DNA from: Anodontia alba
Lineage: Eukaryota > Mollusca > Bivalvia > Lucinida > Lucinidae
Direction: 5' to 3'
Assembly: GCA_964016985.1 (NCBI GenBank)
Contig: OZ024823.1
Span: forward strand, 67,476,514-67,540,513
Length of the DNA stretch: 64,000 nucleotides
Position 1 is the first letter of the stretch. Every line of letters begins with the position of its first letter. Of this stretch, positions 33,640 through 45,540 are shown piece by piece. A program made the translations under genes and the position numbers. The notes under the pieces are model-generated. The model searched no databases, had not been told where the DNA came from, and was given only the letters and a program-made list of their open reading frames with translations.

Positions 33640-34236
33640 CAAAGCAGCAAATGATAAATAATTTAGTCAAAAAACGCTATATTTTTGATGAAAAATATAT
33701 ACTTTACTAATGCCATCAATCCATTTATAACGTGCCATTAAAGGCACAGTGGCAAGCATTGCAGACCCTGATCAGACTCCGTATGCCACGGCATTTGATC
33801 AGGGTCTTCACTGCTTGCATCATATTACGGAACTTCTGACGTTTCACAGGCAACAAACAAGAAATACAATAAGACGGTCAGTCAAACTACGACCGGAAGC
33901 AGGCCGGGTCAAATAGATGCATCATTGATCCACTTATTGTAGGTACTATACATATTAAGATATGCAAATAATTTAGTAATTCACACTTTATATTTGCTGA
34001 AGAATATATACTTTTCTAATACCATTAATCCATTTATGCTTACGTCCAAATAAGGCACAATGGCATGTAGTGCAGTCCCGGATCAGACTCCGTATAACAC
34101 GACGTCTGATCAGGGCCATCACTGCCTGCATTATATCAAGGAACTTATGTCATTTCACTGACAACAACAAGAAACACAGTTTGACAGTTAGACAAATTGC
34201 GACCGGAAACAGGCCGGCCCAAATAGTTGAGACAGT
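33640..34236 (+). repeat. Tandem pair of a ~310-bp repeat with GATCAG hairpins
   Basis: Unit 1 (about 33640-33930) and unit 2 (about 33958-34236) share ATACTTTACTAATGCCATCA/ATCCATTTAT, GGCACA(G/A)TGGCA, GATCAGACTCCGTAT and GCGACCGGAA.CAGGCCGG blocks. ACCCTGATCA and TGATCAGGGT (33766-33811) form a perfect 10-bp inverted pair in unit 1, with a weaker equivalent in unit 2. It is probably a dispersed non-autonomous element duplicated in tandem. Confidence 0.75.
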
Positions 34237-34494
34237 GGCGCCCACTCGGCAAAAATGGGTCAGTGGCAAAGGAGCTAAGAGCTGATAGTGAGTGATTACT
34301 CTGTAGATCATATTCCAGACCTCCAAAATAACATCTTTGTAGTAGTATCAAGGAATAGGTTCACCAGACTCGCTTTTTGACGAAGGGTGCTTTTAAACCT
34401 GTGCGTCTAACTGCTCAAAATGTACAAAATTCATTTTTCCCTTATATTTTGTTCCGTTATGAGGTGTGTTGTTATTTATAACCTACATATGTGT

Positions 34495-34605
34495 CACAGG
34501 GGAGGAAAAAAGAACATGACCCGACCGGGACTCGAACCCTGGACCTCTCGCATACCGTGCGAGCACTCTTGCCAACTGGGCTACCGAGCCACACGGTCGA
34601 CCTGC
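34495..34605 (-). mobile_element. tRNA-Thr-like SINE head, minus strand
   Basis: On the minus strand GGCTCGGTAGCCCAGTTGGC (box A region), a CTCGC/GCGAG anticodon-like stem with loop ACGGTAT (GGT), and GGGTTCGAGTCCC (box B) have tRNA spacing. Position 33 is C, not U, and acceptor pairing is poor. I read it as a SINE head or tRNA pseudogene. Confidence 0.5.
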
Positions 34606-35455
34606 GACAATTTCCCCTGCTTAAGTAGATTCGTCCCCGAATCTATCGACCTGCGACGAATGTAGAACAAACGAATATTAAATCATTAATCTCTGGCAAT
34701 TAAGCAGTACAGACAGTTTGCCGATCTCCCCACAGAATACCGGACAGACCATCCCTGATCAGACACTGGAAACCCAGATCAGACTGCTTGAGCAGTGCGA
34801 TGAAAGTTTGCAATTTGTCCATTCGATCCATGTCTACTGTTCAACGTCATCATATTGGCTGGGAATGGTCATTAAATAAGCCGTCCTGATCCACAGAGAG
34901 ACTACGACAACCTGCCTCGAGCTGAATATGTATTGACAACAACGGTTTTAGCATAATAATAACATATTATTATGCTACAATAAATCGTGTCACCATTTTA
35001 ACCGTTTTCACCTCAAGAATCCAGACTTAAAAGTATGAGCGACCAGTATTGATTCATTTTAGACTATCGATGACACGACATGGAATAACTTAATTTGTAC
35101 GGAAAAGTACGGCAAAATGTTTAGCTGTGCGTGGTTTTCAGTCGGTGTATAAGTGTAACTGATATATACATATATATACATATATATATATTTATATATA
35201 TATATATACACCACGTCACTAATTTTACCGCAATTACATCAAAAACATGGACAGACCGGTCTGAACAACAGTGTAGACCCAGATCCAAATGAGAGATTAA
35301 CAATCCTACCAGGGTCCAAACTATTATCGAACAATGGCAGAATAAGATTCTATCACATAATGATCGGACTGGTATTGAAGCGTTAAATTTCAACTAATGA
35401 GAATATCTATACTTGATCTAAAACAGGCACGCTAAGGCATTTTATGACAACCAAT
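34606..35455. other. No gene; GATCAG-type repeat relics and (TA)n
   Basis: Phrases such as CCCTGATCAGACACTGG (34753) and CAGATCAGACTGC recall the repeat at 33640. A TATATACA-rich run lies at 35162-35208. Nothing coding. Confidence 0.45.
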
Positions 35456-36748
35456 GAGTGTTTACAACTAATCAGGGGACAGAACTGTACAGTTTAGAGA
35501 TTAAAGATGAAGATTTCAAACTTTATTACAAATTGCGTTGACCTTGGTTTTCAAACTTAAATTACTCCAGGAATTTCGAGGTTTACATATTTCTATCTTC
35601 GTCACAGTTAATCAGGGGACAGAACTGTACAATCTAGACATTAAAGATGAAGTTTTCAAACTTCATTAAAGACTGCGTTTACGTTGTTTTGGGGCATTTA
35701 TCGATGATTTTTACAATTCTCGCAATTTGTAATACACTTTCAAAACAACAGCTACTGTAGGAATTACGAAGTATATTACTTGTATCATCATAACCACTAA
35801 TCAGGGTACAGAACAGAACAGTTTAGACATCAGGGATGAAGATTTCGAACCTGCATTACAAATTGCGTTGACTTTGCCTTTTGGCGATTTTCGATGATTT
35901 TCACATTTGCCACAATTTGTAATAAACTTGTCAAATTAAAATTTTTCCGGAAATTTCGAAGTGTATGTATTCGTAGCTTCGTTACAACTAAACAGAGGAC
36001 AGAACTGTACAGTTTAGAGATTAAAGATGCAGATTTCAAACTTTATTACAAATTGCGTTGACCTTGGTTTTAGGCGTTTTTCGATGATTTTCACATTTGC
36101 CGCAATTTGTTATAAACATTCCAATTAAACTTACTCTAGGAGTTTCGAAGTTTACATATTTCTATCTTCGTCACAACTAATCAGGGGACAGAACTGTACA
36201 GTCTAGACATTAAAGATGAAGTTTTCAAACTTCATTACAGATTGCGTTGACTGGTTTTTGGCGTTTTTCGATGATTTCACATTTGCGCAATTTGTAATAA
36301 ACTTTCCAAACATAAGCTACCGTAGGAATTTCGAAGTATATTACTTGTATCATCGTAAAAACTAATCAGGGGACAGAACAGGACAGTTTAGACACCAGGG
36401 ATGAAGTTTTCGAACCTTCATTACAAATTGCGTTGACTTTGACTTTTGGCGATTTTCGATGATTTTCACATTTGCCGCAATTTGTAATAAACTTTTCAAA
36501 TTAAAATTTCTTCGGGAATTTCGAAGTATATGTATTTGTAGCTTCGTTACAACTAATCAGGGGCAGAACTGTACAGTTTAGGTATTAAAGATGGAGATTT
36601 CAAAGTTTATTACAAATTGCGTTGAACTTGTTTTAGGCGTTTTTCGATGATTTGCACATTTGCCGCAATTTGTAATAAACTTTCCAAACTAAAATTACTC
36701 CAGGAATTTCGAAGTTTACATATTTCTATCTTCGTCACAACTAATCAG
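35456..36748 (+). repeat. ~185-bp tandem array, forward block
   Basis: About seven units with AATCAGGGGACAGAACTGTA, ATTACAAATTGCGTTGACC, GATGATTTTCACATTTGCCG and CAATTTGTAATAAACTTTCC. It has the same sequence and orientation as 28523-29010, from which it is separated by the 6.4-kb interval holding the LINE. Confidence 0.93.
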
Positions 36749-38815
36749 TCAAGTTCAGTCCTCTTATTAGTTGAAACGAAGATACAGGTACATACACTTT
36801 GAAACTCCTGGGGCAGTTTAAGTTTGAAAAGTTTATTTCAAATTGCGGTAAATGCAAAAATCATCGAAAATCGCCAAAAACGCAGTCAACGCAATTTGTA
36901 ATAAAGTTCGAAAACTTCAACTTTGATGTCTGGACTGTCAAGTTCAGTCCTCTTATTAGTTGTATCGAAGATACAGGTACATATACTTTGAAACTCCTTG
37001 GGCAGTTTAAGTTTGAAAAGTTTATTACAAATTGCGGTAAATGCGAAAATCATCGAAAATCGCCAAAAAAAAAAACGCAGTCAACGCAATTTGTAATAAA
37101 TTTCGAAAACTTCAACTTTGATGTCTGAACTGTCAAGTTCAGTCCTCTTATTAGTTGTAACGAAGATACAGGTACATATACTTTGAAACTCTTTGGGGAG
37201 TTTAAGTTTGAAAAGTTTATTACAAATTGCGGTAAATGCGAAAATCATCGAAAATCGCCAAAAAACGCATCAACGCAATTTGTAATAAAGTTCGAAAACT
37301 TCAACTTTGATGTTTGAACTGTCAAGTTCAGTCCTCTTATTAGTTGTAACGAAGATACAGGTACATATACTTTGAAACTCCTGGGGCAGTTTAAGTTTCA
37401 AAAGTTTATTACAAATTGCGGTAAATGCGAAAATCATCGAAAATCGCCAAAAAAGTAATAAAGTTCGAAAACTTCAACTTTGATGTCTGAACTGTCATAT
37501 ACTTTGAAATTCCTGGGGTAGTTTAATTTTGAAAAGTTTATTACGAATTGCGGCGAATGTAAAAATTATCGAAACTCGCCAATAAGCAAACTCAAAGCAA
37601 TTTGTTATTAAGTTCGAATACTTAAGTTTGAATACTTCATTTATCCAGTTGTGTCACTGATTAGTTGCAATGAAGATACAAGTATATACATGTATAAATC
37701 GAAATCGCATGGATAGTTCAAGTCTGAAAATTTATTACAAATTGTAGCGAATATGAACATCATCGAAAATCGCCAAAATGCAAAGTCAACGCAATTTGTA
37801 ATAAAGTTTGGAAACTTCGTCTCAGATATCTAAACTGTCCAGTTCAGTCCCATGATTAGTTGTAACGAAGATACAAGAAAATACACTAGAAAATTCTCAA
37901 GGTAGTTTAAATTTGGCAAATTGCGGCGAATGTGAAAATCAATGAAAACCGCCAGAATGCAAAATCAACGCAACTGCAATAAAGTTTGAAAACTACGTCT
38001 TTGATGTCTTAACTGTCCAGTTTTGTCTCCTGATTAGTTGTAACGAAGATACAAGTGCATGCGTCAAAATTCATTTGGTAGTTCAAGTTTAAAAAGTTTA
38101 TTACAAATTGCTGCAAATGTGAAAATCATCGAAAATCATCAAAGAGCAATTTAAACGCAATTTGTAATAAAGTTTGAACACTTCGCCTTTGATACGTAAA
38201 CTGTCCTGTTATGTCTCCCTGTAGTCTTTACAAAGATAAAAGTACATATACCTCGAAATTTCTGGTGTAGTTTTAGTTTGGAAAGTTTCACTACAAATTG
38301 GGACGAATGTGAAAATCATCGAAAATCGCCAAAAAGCAAAGTCAATGCAATTAATAATAAAGATAAAAAACTTAAACTTTGATGTCTGAATTGTCCAGTT
38401 CTTTCCCCTGATTAGTTGTAAGGCAGATACAAGTACACGTACTTCGAAACGCCAAAGGGTACTTTAAGTTTGGAAAGTTTATTACAAATTGCGACGAATG
38501 CGAAAAATCATCGAAAAACAAGGCCAACGCAATTTGTAATGAAGTTTAAAAAACTTTGCCTTTCATGTCTAACCTTCCAGTTCTATCCCCTGTTTAGTTG
38601 TGTCGAAGATACAAATACACATGCTTCGAAATTATTTGGGTAGTTAAAGTTTGAAAAGCTTATTACAAATTGCGGCAAATGCGAAAATCATCGAAAATCG
38701 CCAAAAAGCAAAGTCAACGCTATTTGTAATGAAAAATTTCATCTTTCATGTCTACACTCTCCATTTCTGTCCCCTGTTTAGTTGTTAGGAATGTACAAGT
38801 ACATATACCTCGCCA
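36749..38815 (-). repeat. ~185-bp tandem array, inverted block
   Basis: About eleven units in the opposite orientation: AGTTCAGTCCTCTTATTAGT, AGTTTATTACAAATTGCGG, AAATCATCGAAAATCGCC and ACGCAATTTGTAATAAAGTT. The switch is sharp at about 36745-36755, between ACAACTAATCAG and CTTATTAGTTG. Units near the switch are closest to each other, and those towards 38.8 kb are more diverged. ORFs here (e.g. 36799-37128) are by-products. Confidence 0.93.
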
Positions 38816-39105
38816 AAAAAATTAGTAAGAGAAAAATTCAGGGAGTGCCACAATCACAAACCGCAGGCCTTCCCAGACACCAAGAGGAAGAAGAAACAGA
38901 CAAAACCAAACAAGCGCAACTCGAACAAACGTACGAAAAGCACTAAGATTAGCTCTCTCTTCCCCAAGCGAGGTAATCGCAATGCTAAATGGACTGAAAA
39001 CACACAAGAACAAAATAACACAAGTTAAGACATAAAACAAATCGCCTCGTAAAATAAACCACAAAGCAACAAAGAGTAAGTCTTGGGACAGTCCAAGTTT
39101 GAAAA
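38816..39105. other. Unique segment between inverted array and right terminus
   Basis: About 260-290 bp that match neither the array nor the terminal repeat. A minus-strand ORF (38822-39265, 147 codons) crosses it and the terminal repeat. It has hydrophobic stretches but no recognisable domain, and part of it is plainly repeat. Confidence 0.5.
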
Positions 39106-39206
39106 GTTTATTACAAATTGCGGAGTTATTACAAATTGCGTGGTGACATGCTCCGCAATTTGTAATCAACAAGTTTATTACAAATTGCGGCGTTATTACA
39201 AATTGC
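39106..39206 (-). repeat. Right terminal inverted repeat of the 10.8-kb structure
   Basis: Reverse complement of 28401-28498 in order and spacing: TTATTACAAATTGC twice, one GCAATTTGTAATCA in the opposite sense, then twice more. The spacer CATGCTCC corresponds to GCGCATG at the left end. Confidence 0.85.
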
Positions 39207-40030
39207 GTGGTGACAACGCTATCTTGCGCCGTTCCGACGTCATTTTGACACTTTGCTGATGTCACTCTTCGTTTTTACGACGTTAGGTGGTGTAACGTCG
39301 TTTTTCGCGCGTCCACAACTTAAGAAATGGATGTAAACAGCAGCGTTACAGTCAAAACTTTTGGCGGTATTTCTTTATGCGATGGCTGAAAGTTTGAAAA
39401 AGTCTGACTTTTTCGTCGTGTTGAATCGAAATAGATCCGCTCTTGTGCGTAATTTGTTGAGTAAAAAAATCAGTTTATCAGTAAGTTGTAAGAAGGTAAA
39501 TCACTGGCCCTTTGCACTCGTGGTTTGATCTACTTTACAACGGATCTCAAAACAGTGATTTATTACTCAACAAATCACTGCTACAGCTGATCTATTTCTT
39601 AAACATTAAAATGCTCAACACGTACTATTTTCAAAGCTTACCTTTGGAAACTTATTTCCACACAGCGGATAAGCTCACATATTCAATACCAATTATCTGA
39701 GTTCAGCAGACCTCAGGATTAAATCTCATTATTGGTCTAAATCATCATCGGCTGTATAATTAAAGAAAATATAAAGTTCAAAAAGTTAAACGGTTACTAT
39801 GGCAACCAACGTGGTATCATACTGCGACAAACATAAACATAACAGTTATAGCTTCTGGTTAATCTTTAGCAATATTCATTGTGATTGCATGCACACCATC
39901 TGCACCAACACACCCAATGCCTTCTCACTACCCCAAACACTGACACACGTGAACTTGATTGTCCTACCATGTTATCAGCAACGGTAAATTTTAGCTGGTT
40001 TTATTGTTATGTTTAACATGAGTTCGTTTA
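39207..40030. other. No gene recognised
   Basis: Directly right of the terminus, TTCCGACGTCATTTTGACA, GCTGATGTCAC and GTAACGTCG give several TGACGT-like motifs, but no transcript is evident. GGTTACTATGGCAACC at about 39791 recurs near 27993. Confidence 0.4.
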
Positions 40031-40256
40031 GCCACTTTTTTTTAGCTTACTTGAGCCGAAGACTCGTTGTCGTCCGTCGTCCACACTTTCGAAAAGAAAT
40101 ACCTTTGCAGCCTGCAAGCAAAGCGCTTTTGAACAGCGTGTTGTTAGATCTTCATGAAACTTGGAAGATAACAATAATATGCATAAAATCTCGGGCGAGT
40201 TCAAAAATGATTAGATCGGACCAAACATGGTACAGTTGCGTCCCGTTAATTGTCAA
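40031..40256 (+). mobile_element. Left part of a hairpin-type repeat (element D), split by an insertion
   Basis: It starts with TTTAGCTTACTTGAGCCGAA and GACTCG (hairpin end) and GTCGTCCGTCGTCC, then units with TTTTGAACAGCGTG, GATCTTCATGAAACTTG, ATAAAATCTC.G.CGAGTT and AGATCGGACCAA. The same units resume at 42401, so 40257-42400 is an insertion. Confidence 0.75.
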
Positions 40257-40397
40257 CAAGAGCTGTCGTAGGACAGCGTAGCTCGCCTGCTGGGTACATT
40301 TTATATTGTAACATTTTTATCATTAAGAAAATCAAAATGAAATAATCTATGAAATAATTTCCAAGTAATATGGCGAAATCATTCAACCATATAATAT

Positions 40398-41790
40398 AGG
40401 TCACACTGACCTAGATGTATTTGTATGTAAATCATTTTGTCACATAGATATAATAATCCAGGTATGACAATTCTCCATGAAATAGTAATAAAAATAAAAG
40501 GCAAAATCACTGAAGCATGAAATATAGGTCATAATGACCTAGATATAGTAAGTGGTCATTCATTGGGTCACATGGAACTAATATCCCAGGTGTGACATTT
40601 ATCCAACAAATAGTATTCAAGATATAAGGCAAAATCACTGAAGCATGAAATATAGGTCACAATGACCTAGATATAGTAAGTGGTCATTCATTGGGTCACA
40701 TGGAACTAATATCCCAGGTGTGACATTTATCCAACAAATAGTATTCAAGATATAAGGCAAAATCACTGAAGCATGAAATATAGGTCACAATGACCTAGAT
40801 ATAGTAAGTGGTCATTCATTGGGTCACATGGAACTAATATCCCAGGTGTGACATTTATCCAACAAATAGTATTTGAAGATATAAGGCAAAATCACTGAAG
40901 CATGAAATATAGGTCACAATGACCTAGATATAGTAAGTGGTCATTCATTGGGTCACATGGAACTAATATCCCAGGTGTGACATTTATCCAACAAATAGTA
41001 TTCAAGATATAAGGCAAAATCACTGAACCATGAAATATAGGTCACAATGACCTAGATATAGTAAGTGGTCATTCATTGGGTCACATGGAACTAATATCCC
41101 AGGTGTGACATTTATCCAACAAATAGTATTCAAGATATAAGGCAAAATCACTGAACCATGAAATATAGGTCACAATGACCTAGATATAGTAAGTGGTCAT
41201 TCATTGGGTCACATGGAACTAATATCCCAGGTGTGACATTTATCCAACAAATAGTATTCAAGATATAAGGCAAAATCACTGAACCATGAAATATAGGTCA
41301 CAATGACCTAGATATAGTACGTGGTCATTCATTGGGTCACATGGAACTAATATCCCAGGTGTGACATTTATCCAACAAATAGTATTCAAGATATAAGGCA
41401 AAATCACTGAAGCATGAAATATAGGTCACAATGACCTAGATATAGTAAGTGGTCATTCATTGGGTCACATGGAACTAATATCCCAGGTGTGACATTTATT
41501 CAACAAATAGTATTCAAGATATAAGGCAAAATCACTGAACCATGAAATATAGGTCACAATGACCTAGATATAGTAAGTGGTCATTCATTGGGTCACATGG
41601 AAGTAATATCCCAGGTGTGACATTTAACCAACAAATAGTATTCAAGATATAAGGCAAAATCACTGAACAATGAAATATAGGTCACAATGACCTAGATATA
41701 GTAAGTGGTCATTCATTGGGTCACATGGAAGTAATATCCCAGGTGTGACATTTATCCAACAAATAGTATTCAAGATATAAGGCAAAATCA
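40398..41790 (+). repeat. 128-bp tandem array, 11 units, each with AGGTCAnnnTGACCT
   Basis: Units repeat every 128 bp (one step of 129) and are nearly identical: GGTCACAATGACCTAGATAT, AGTGGTCATTCATTGGGTCA, CATGGAACTAATATCCCAGG and TGTGACATTTATCCAACAAA. Perfect 15-bp palindromes start at 40398, 40526, 40654, 40782, 40911, 41039, 41167, 41295, 41423, 41551 and 41679. The first unit is the most diverged. A twelfth palindrome (41830) lies just past the array. Confidence 0.96.
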
Positions 41791-41829
41791 CTGGACCGTG
41801 AAATCTAGGTGACCTTGACCGTAAAATGT

Positions 41830-41844
41830 AGGTCACCATGACCT
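41830..41844. promoter_or_regulatory. Estrogen-response-element-like palindrome outside the array
   Basis: AGGTCACCATGACCT is an exact IR3 of AGGTCA, with a different spacer from the array copies (CAA) and located after the last full unit. It matches the consensus ERE by sequence. No function is shown. Confidence 0.3.
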
Positions 41845-41924
41845 TCACTCTCTTACACTTAAACCAATGTCACATAGTTAGCTGATGTATAACCAGTTGT
41901 GTCTATAACCTGTAGGCATATAAG

Positions 41925-42290
41925 ATTTTACAAATGTGTCCTAGATTTTGACCCCTAGCCCCACCCCAAGGCCCACCCTGAGGTATGAACCCAGGGGTAT
42001 GTTCTTTTGGAATCTCAGAAGACTCGTCCAGGTACCCAAATTCTAAATATGAATGCTCTATGAGGAGTGAAAGTCAAGATATAAGAATTTGAAAAACTTT
42101 AACACAGTATTACAAAGGTGTCCTAGATTCTGACCCCTATCCCCACCCAGGGGCATGAACCCAGGGGTTTATTCTCTTGGAATCTCAGAAGACCCTCCAA
42201 GGTACCTAAGTTCCAAATTTGATGCCTCTGTGAGGAGTGACTGTTGAGATATAAGCATTTGAAAAACTTTAACGCAGTGTGACGGGAACG
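41925..42290 (+). repeat. 181-bp tandem pair
   Basis: TCCTAGATTTTGACCCCTA at about 41940 and TCCTAGATTCTGACCCCTA at about 42121 begin two copies sharing TGAACCCAGGGGT, TTGGAATCTCAGAAGAC and TTTGAAAAACTTTAAC. Confidence 0.88.
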
Positions 42291-42345
42291 GGAACGCAAA
42301 CGCAAACGCAAACGAAAACGCAAACGCAAACGCAAACGCAAACGT
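42287..42345 (+). repeat. (CAAACG)n hexanucleotide repeat
   Basis: GGGAACGCAAACGCAAACGC continues to about 42345 just before the terminal hairpin. Thr/Gln-rich and Arg/Leu-rich ORFs come from it. Confidence 0.95.
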
Positions 42346-42400
42346 GGACGACCGGGGTGACTACAATAGCTCTCCTTGTACTTCGTACAGGCGAGCTAAA

Positions 42401-43190
42401 AATGGCCATAATCGACGTTTTGAACAGCGTAGCTTCATTATTTTTTGTTGGATCTTCATGAAACTTGTAGATATTAATGACATGGATAAAATCTCAGACG
42501 AGTTTGAAAATGGGCCAGATCGGATCAACAGTAGCAGTGTTTTATCCCCTTGGCTATCAAAATGGCCATTATTGACCATGTGAACAGCGTAGCTTCTTCA
42601 GGTTTTGCTGTACCTTCATGTAACTTACAGATAATACAGTGAACCCTCGTTACAGCGATAACAGTTGTTCGCAAAGACGTTTTCATTAAAATGAATTTGC
42701 TGTTGTACGGAATTATTAATGAGCATATCGATATGTAACAAAGGTCTTGTCTTTTTCTTATATTTCCTCATAGAATATGTTTTGGATATTTGTTAGAACA
42801 AGTTTCTTAAAAGTATTTGATACAATATTCTGACATTATTTGTGACTAACTGTTACCTCTTAAGCGAAGGTTTAATGACAATCAAATTTTCATTATAATG
42901 AATTTTGTCGTTGTATCGAGTGTCGGTATAAAGAGGATTGTCTGCAATGGCATGCATAAAATTTCGAACGAGTTTGAACACTGGTCAGATCGGACCAACG
43001 GTGGCAGTTATGTCCCCTTCATTGTCAAGATGGCTTGTAAATATTCTACAGGCCACGTTTTCAGTCTATCAATTTTAATTTTTCTCAGAGTGATGTCCTT
43101 GACAAAATGTCGGTCAAGTTCGAAACTGGGTCATGTGGGGTCAAAAATAGGTCATTAGGTCAAATAATAGCGTCGTGTGTCGTGCGGTAT
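42401..43190 (+). mobile_element. Element D, continuation after the insertion
   Basis: Two to three degenerate units of about 160 bp with AAAATGGCCATTATTGACCA, TGAACAGCGTAGCTTC and GCCAGATCGGATCAAC. Part of the interval (about 42646-42950, CAGTGAACCCTCGTTACAGC at the left) may be a separate MITE inserted within it. It leads directly into array B. Confidence 0.6.
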
Positions 43191-45240
43191 GAACAGTTTC
43201 CTTTAAAAGCCTACTCTTCCTACACACTGGGTCAATTGACTCGAAACTTGGTAGGAAGCTTTGAAGTGACGTGAATAAGAAAAATAGCTTAAGTCTTTCC
43301 GATCAGAAATCTGAGATGGCCGTCATGGCCGCCATCTTGAAAATCTATTTTTTCGCTTCTTCCCCTGAACCGAAAGGCCAGCTGACTTGAAACTTGGTAG
43401 GAAGCGTCGGGTGATTTGTAGATCAAAAATAGCTAAAATCGTTCCGATCAAAAATCCAAGACGGCCGCCGTCTGAAAATCTATATTTTTGATTCTTCTCC
43501 TGAACCAAAATGCCAACTGACTTAAAACGTGGTAGGTAGCATTGGGATGACTTGTAGATGAAAAATAGCAAAACTCGTTCTGATCGGATATCCAAGATGA
43601 CTGCCATGGCTGCTATATTGAAAATCTAATTTGATTCTTCTCCTGAACCGTAAGGCCAGCTGACTTGAAACTAGGTAGGAAGCACTGGAGTATCTTGTAG
43701 AGCAAAATTAGCTAAAAATCTTTCCGATCTGCAATCCAAGCTGGCCGCCGTGAACACTATCTTGAAAGTTTGTTTTTCTGTTCTTCTCCTGAACTGAAAG
43801 GTCAGTTGATTTGAATCTTGGATCAAAAAGTTAAAACAATTCCAATCGGAAATCAACATGCCATGACCGCCATCTTGAAAATCTATTTTATTGCTTCTTC
43901 TCCCGAAACAAAAGGCCAACCGACTTGAAACTTGGTAGGAAGGAAGCATTTGGTTGCCTTGTACATCAAAAACAGCTAAAATTGTTCCGATCGAAAGCCC
44001 AAGATGGGCGCCATCATTAAAATCTATTTTTAGCTTCTTCTTTTTTAACTGAAAGGCCACTTGACTTGAAAGTTGGTAGGAAGCATCAGGGTGACTTGCA
44101 GATAAAAAAAAAAAAAAAAAAAAAAAAACAGAAATAGCTAAAATAGTTGCGATCGGAAATCAAAGATGGCCGCCATGGCTGCCATCTTGAAAATCTATTT
44201 TTTGCTTCTTCTTCTGAACCAAAAGGCTTGGAACTTGGTAGGAAGAATCAGGGCGCTTTGTAGATCAAAAATAGCTAAAGTCGTTCTAATCAGAAATCTA
44301 AGATGGCCGCCATGGCTGCTATCTTGATAATCTAATTTGCTTCTTCCCCTGTAGGCAACTGACTTGAAACTTAGAAGGAAGCATCGGGGTGTCTTGTAGA
44401 GCACAAATATTTAAAATTGTACCGATTCGAAAGCCAAGATGGCCGCCATGGCCGCCATTTTGACTTTTTTCTCTTCTTCTCCTTAAACAAAAGGCCAATA
44501 GACTTGAAACTTGGTAGGAAGCATCGGGGTGACTCGTAGATAAAAATAGAGAAATTGTTTTGATGGGAAATCCAAGATAGCCGCCATGGCCGCCATCTTG
44601 AAATCTATTTTTCGCTTCTCTTCCTGAAACGAAAGTCAAATAGTCTTGAAACTTGACAGGAAGCATCGAGGTGACTAGTAAATCAAAACAGCTAAATCAT
44701 TCTGATTGGAAAGCCAAGATGATTGACATCTTGAAAATTTTATTTTTTGCTTCATCTCCTGAACCAAAAGTCGAACTGATTCGAAAAACTTGGTAGGAAG
44801 CATCAGAGTGATTTGAATATAAAAAAAGGTAAAATCGTTCCGATGAGAAATCCAAGATGGCCGCCATGGCCGCTATCTTGGATATATATTCCACGCTTCT
44901 TTTTCTGAATCGAAAGGCCAGTTGACTCGAAAGTTGGTAGGAAGCATCAGCGTGACTTGTAGATGAAAATCACATTAAATCCTTTTCATCGGACTTTCAA
45001 GATGGCCGCCATCATAGAAATCTATTTTGCACCTCTCCTGAACCGAAAGGCCAATTTACTCGAAACTTGGAAAGAAGTATCTGGGTGAGTTGTAGAACAA
45101 AACTAGCTAAATTTGTTCTTGTTAGAAATCCAAGATGGCCACCATCTTGAAAATCTTATTTTGAACTTCTTTTGAACAGAAAGGCCAACTGACTGGAAAA
45201 TTGATAGGAAGTATCAGGGTGAATTGTAGATGAAAAAAAA

Positions 45241-45272
<32 letters not shown>

Positions 45273-45540
45273 GCTAAAATCATTCTGGTCAGAAATCCAA
45301 GTTGGTTGCTCTAGCAACTATGTTGAAAATCTCTTTTGAATTTTTTATCCTTAAACGGGAAATTGACTCGAAACTTCATTGGAATTACCGAGGTGACTTG
45401 TACATTAGAAGTAGCTAAAATCATTCTGATTGGAAATCCAAGATGGACGCCATCTTGATAATCTTCTCTTGATTCGAAAGGTTAGTTGACTGGAAACCTT
45501 TATGGTAATCAGGTGAGCGATACAGGGAAAGTTTGGCCTC
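43191..45540 (+). repeat. Array B: ~145-bp degenerate tandem repeat
   Basis: About 16 units of the array A type: GAAACTTGGTAGGAAGCATC, TGTAGATCAAAAATAGCTAA, CAAGATGGCCGCCATGG and TTCTCCTGAACCGAAAGG. Start (CTTTAAAAGCCTACTC) and end (ATCAGGTGAGCGATACAGGG) match array A. Poly-A runs sit inside units at 44106-44128 and 45236-45257, and poly-T follows at 45543-45567. Confidence 0.93.

Larger units (their letters stand above)
40257..42400 (+). mobile_element. 2.14-kb element carrying the 128-bp palindrome array
   Basis: The left end CAAGAGCTGTCGTAGGACAG then CGTAGCTCGCCTG contains an AGCTGTC.GACAGC-type stem. The right end AGCTCTCCTTGTAC-TTC-GTACAGGCGAGCT (42368-42397) followed by AAA is a hairpin. 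TAGCTCGCCTG at the left matches the complement of the right end. The interior holds the 128-bp array, a 181-bp tandem pair, and a (CAAACG)n run. No coding capacity. Excising it restores the host repeat: GTTAATTGTCAA plus AATGGCCATAATCG lines up with GGCTATCAAAATGGCCATT further along element D. Confidence 0.78.

Noticed and set aside
38822..39265. 147-codon minus-strand ORF with hydrophobic stretches
   Set aside because: Its first third is the terminal repeat, the remainder has no recognisable domain, and there is no supporting signal. It could still be the only non-repeat coding candidate of the 10.8-kb structure, so it is mentioned in the feature at 38816-39105.
42646..42950. Possible second pogo-like MITE (CAGTGAACCCTCGTTACAGC)
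   Set aside because: The left end looks right, but the right end is a poor match and lacks the TA border. Mentioned within element D only.
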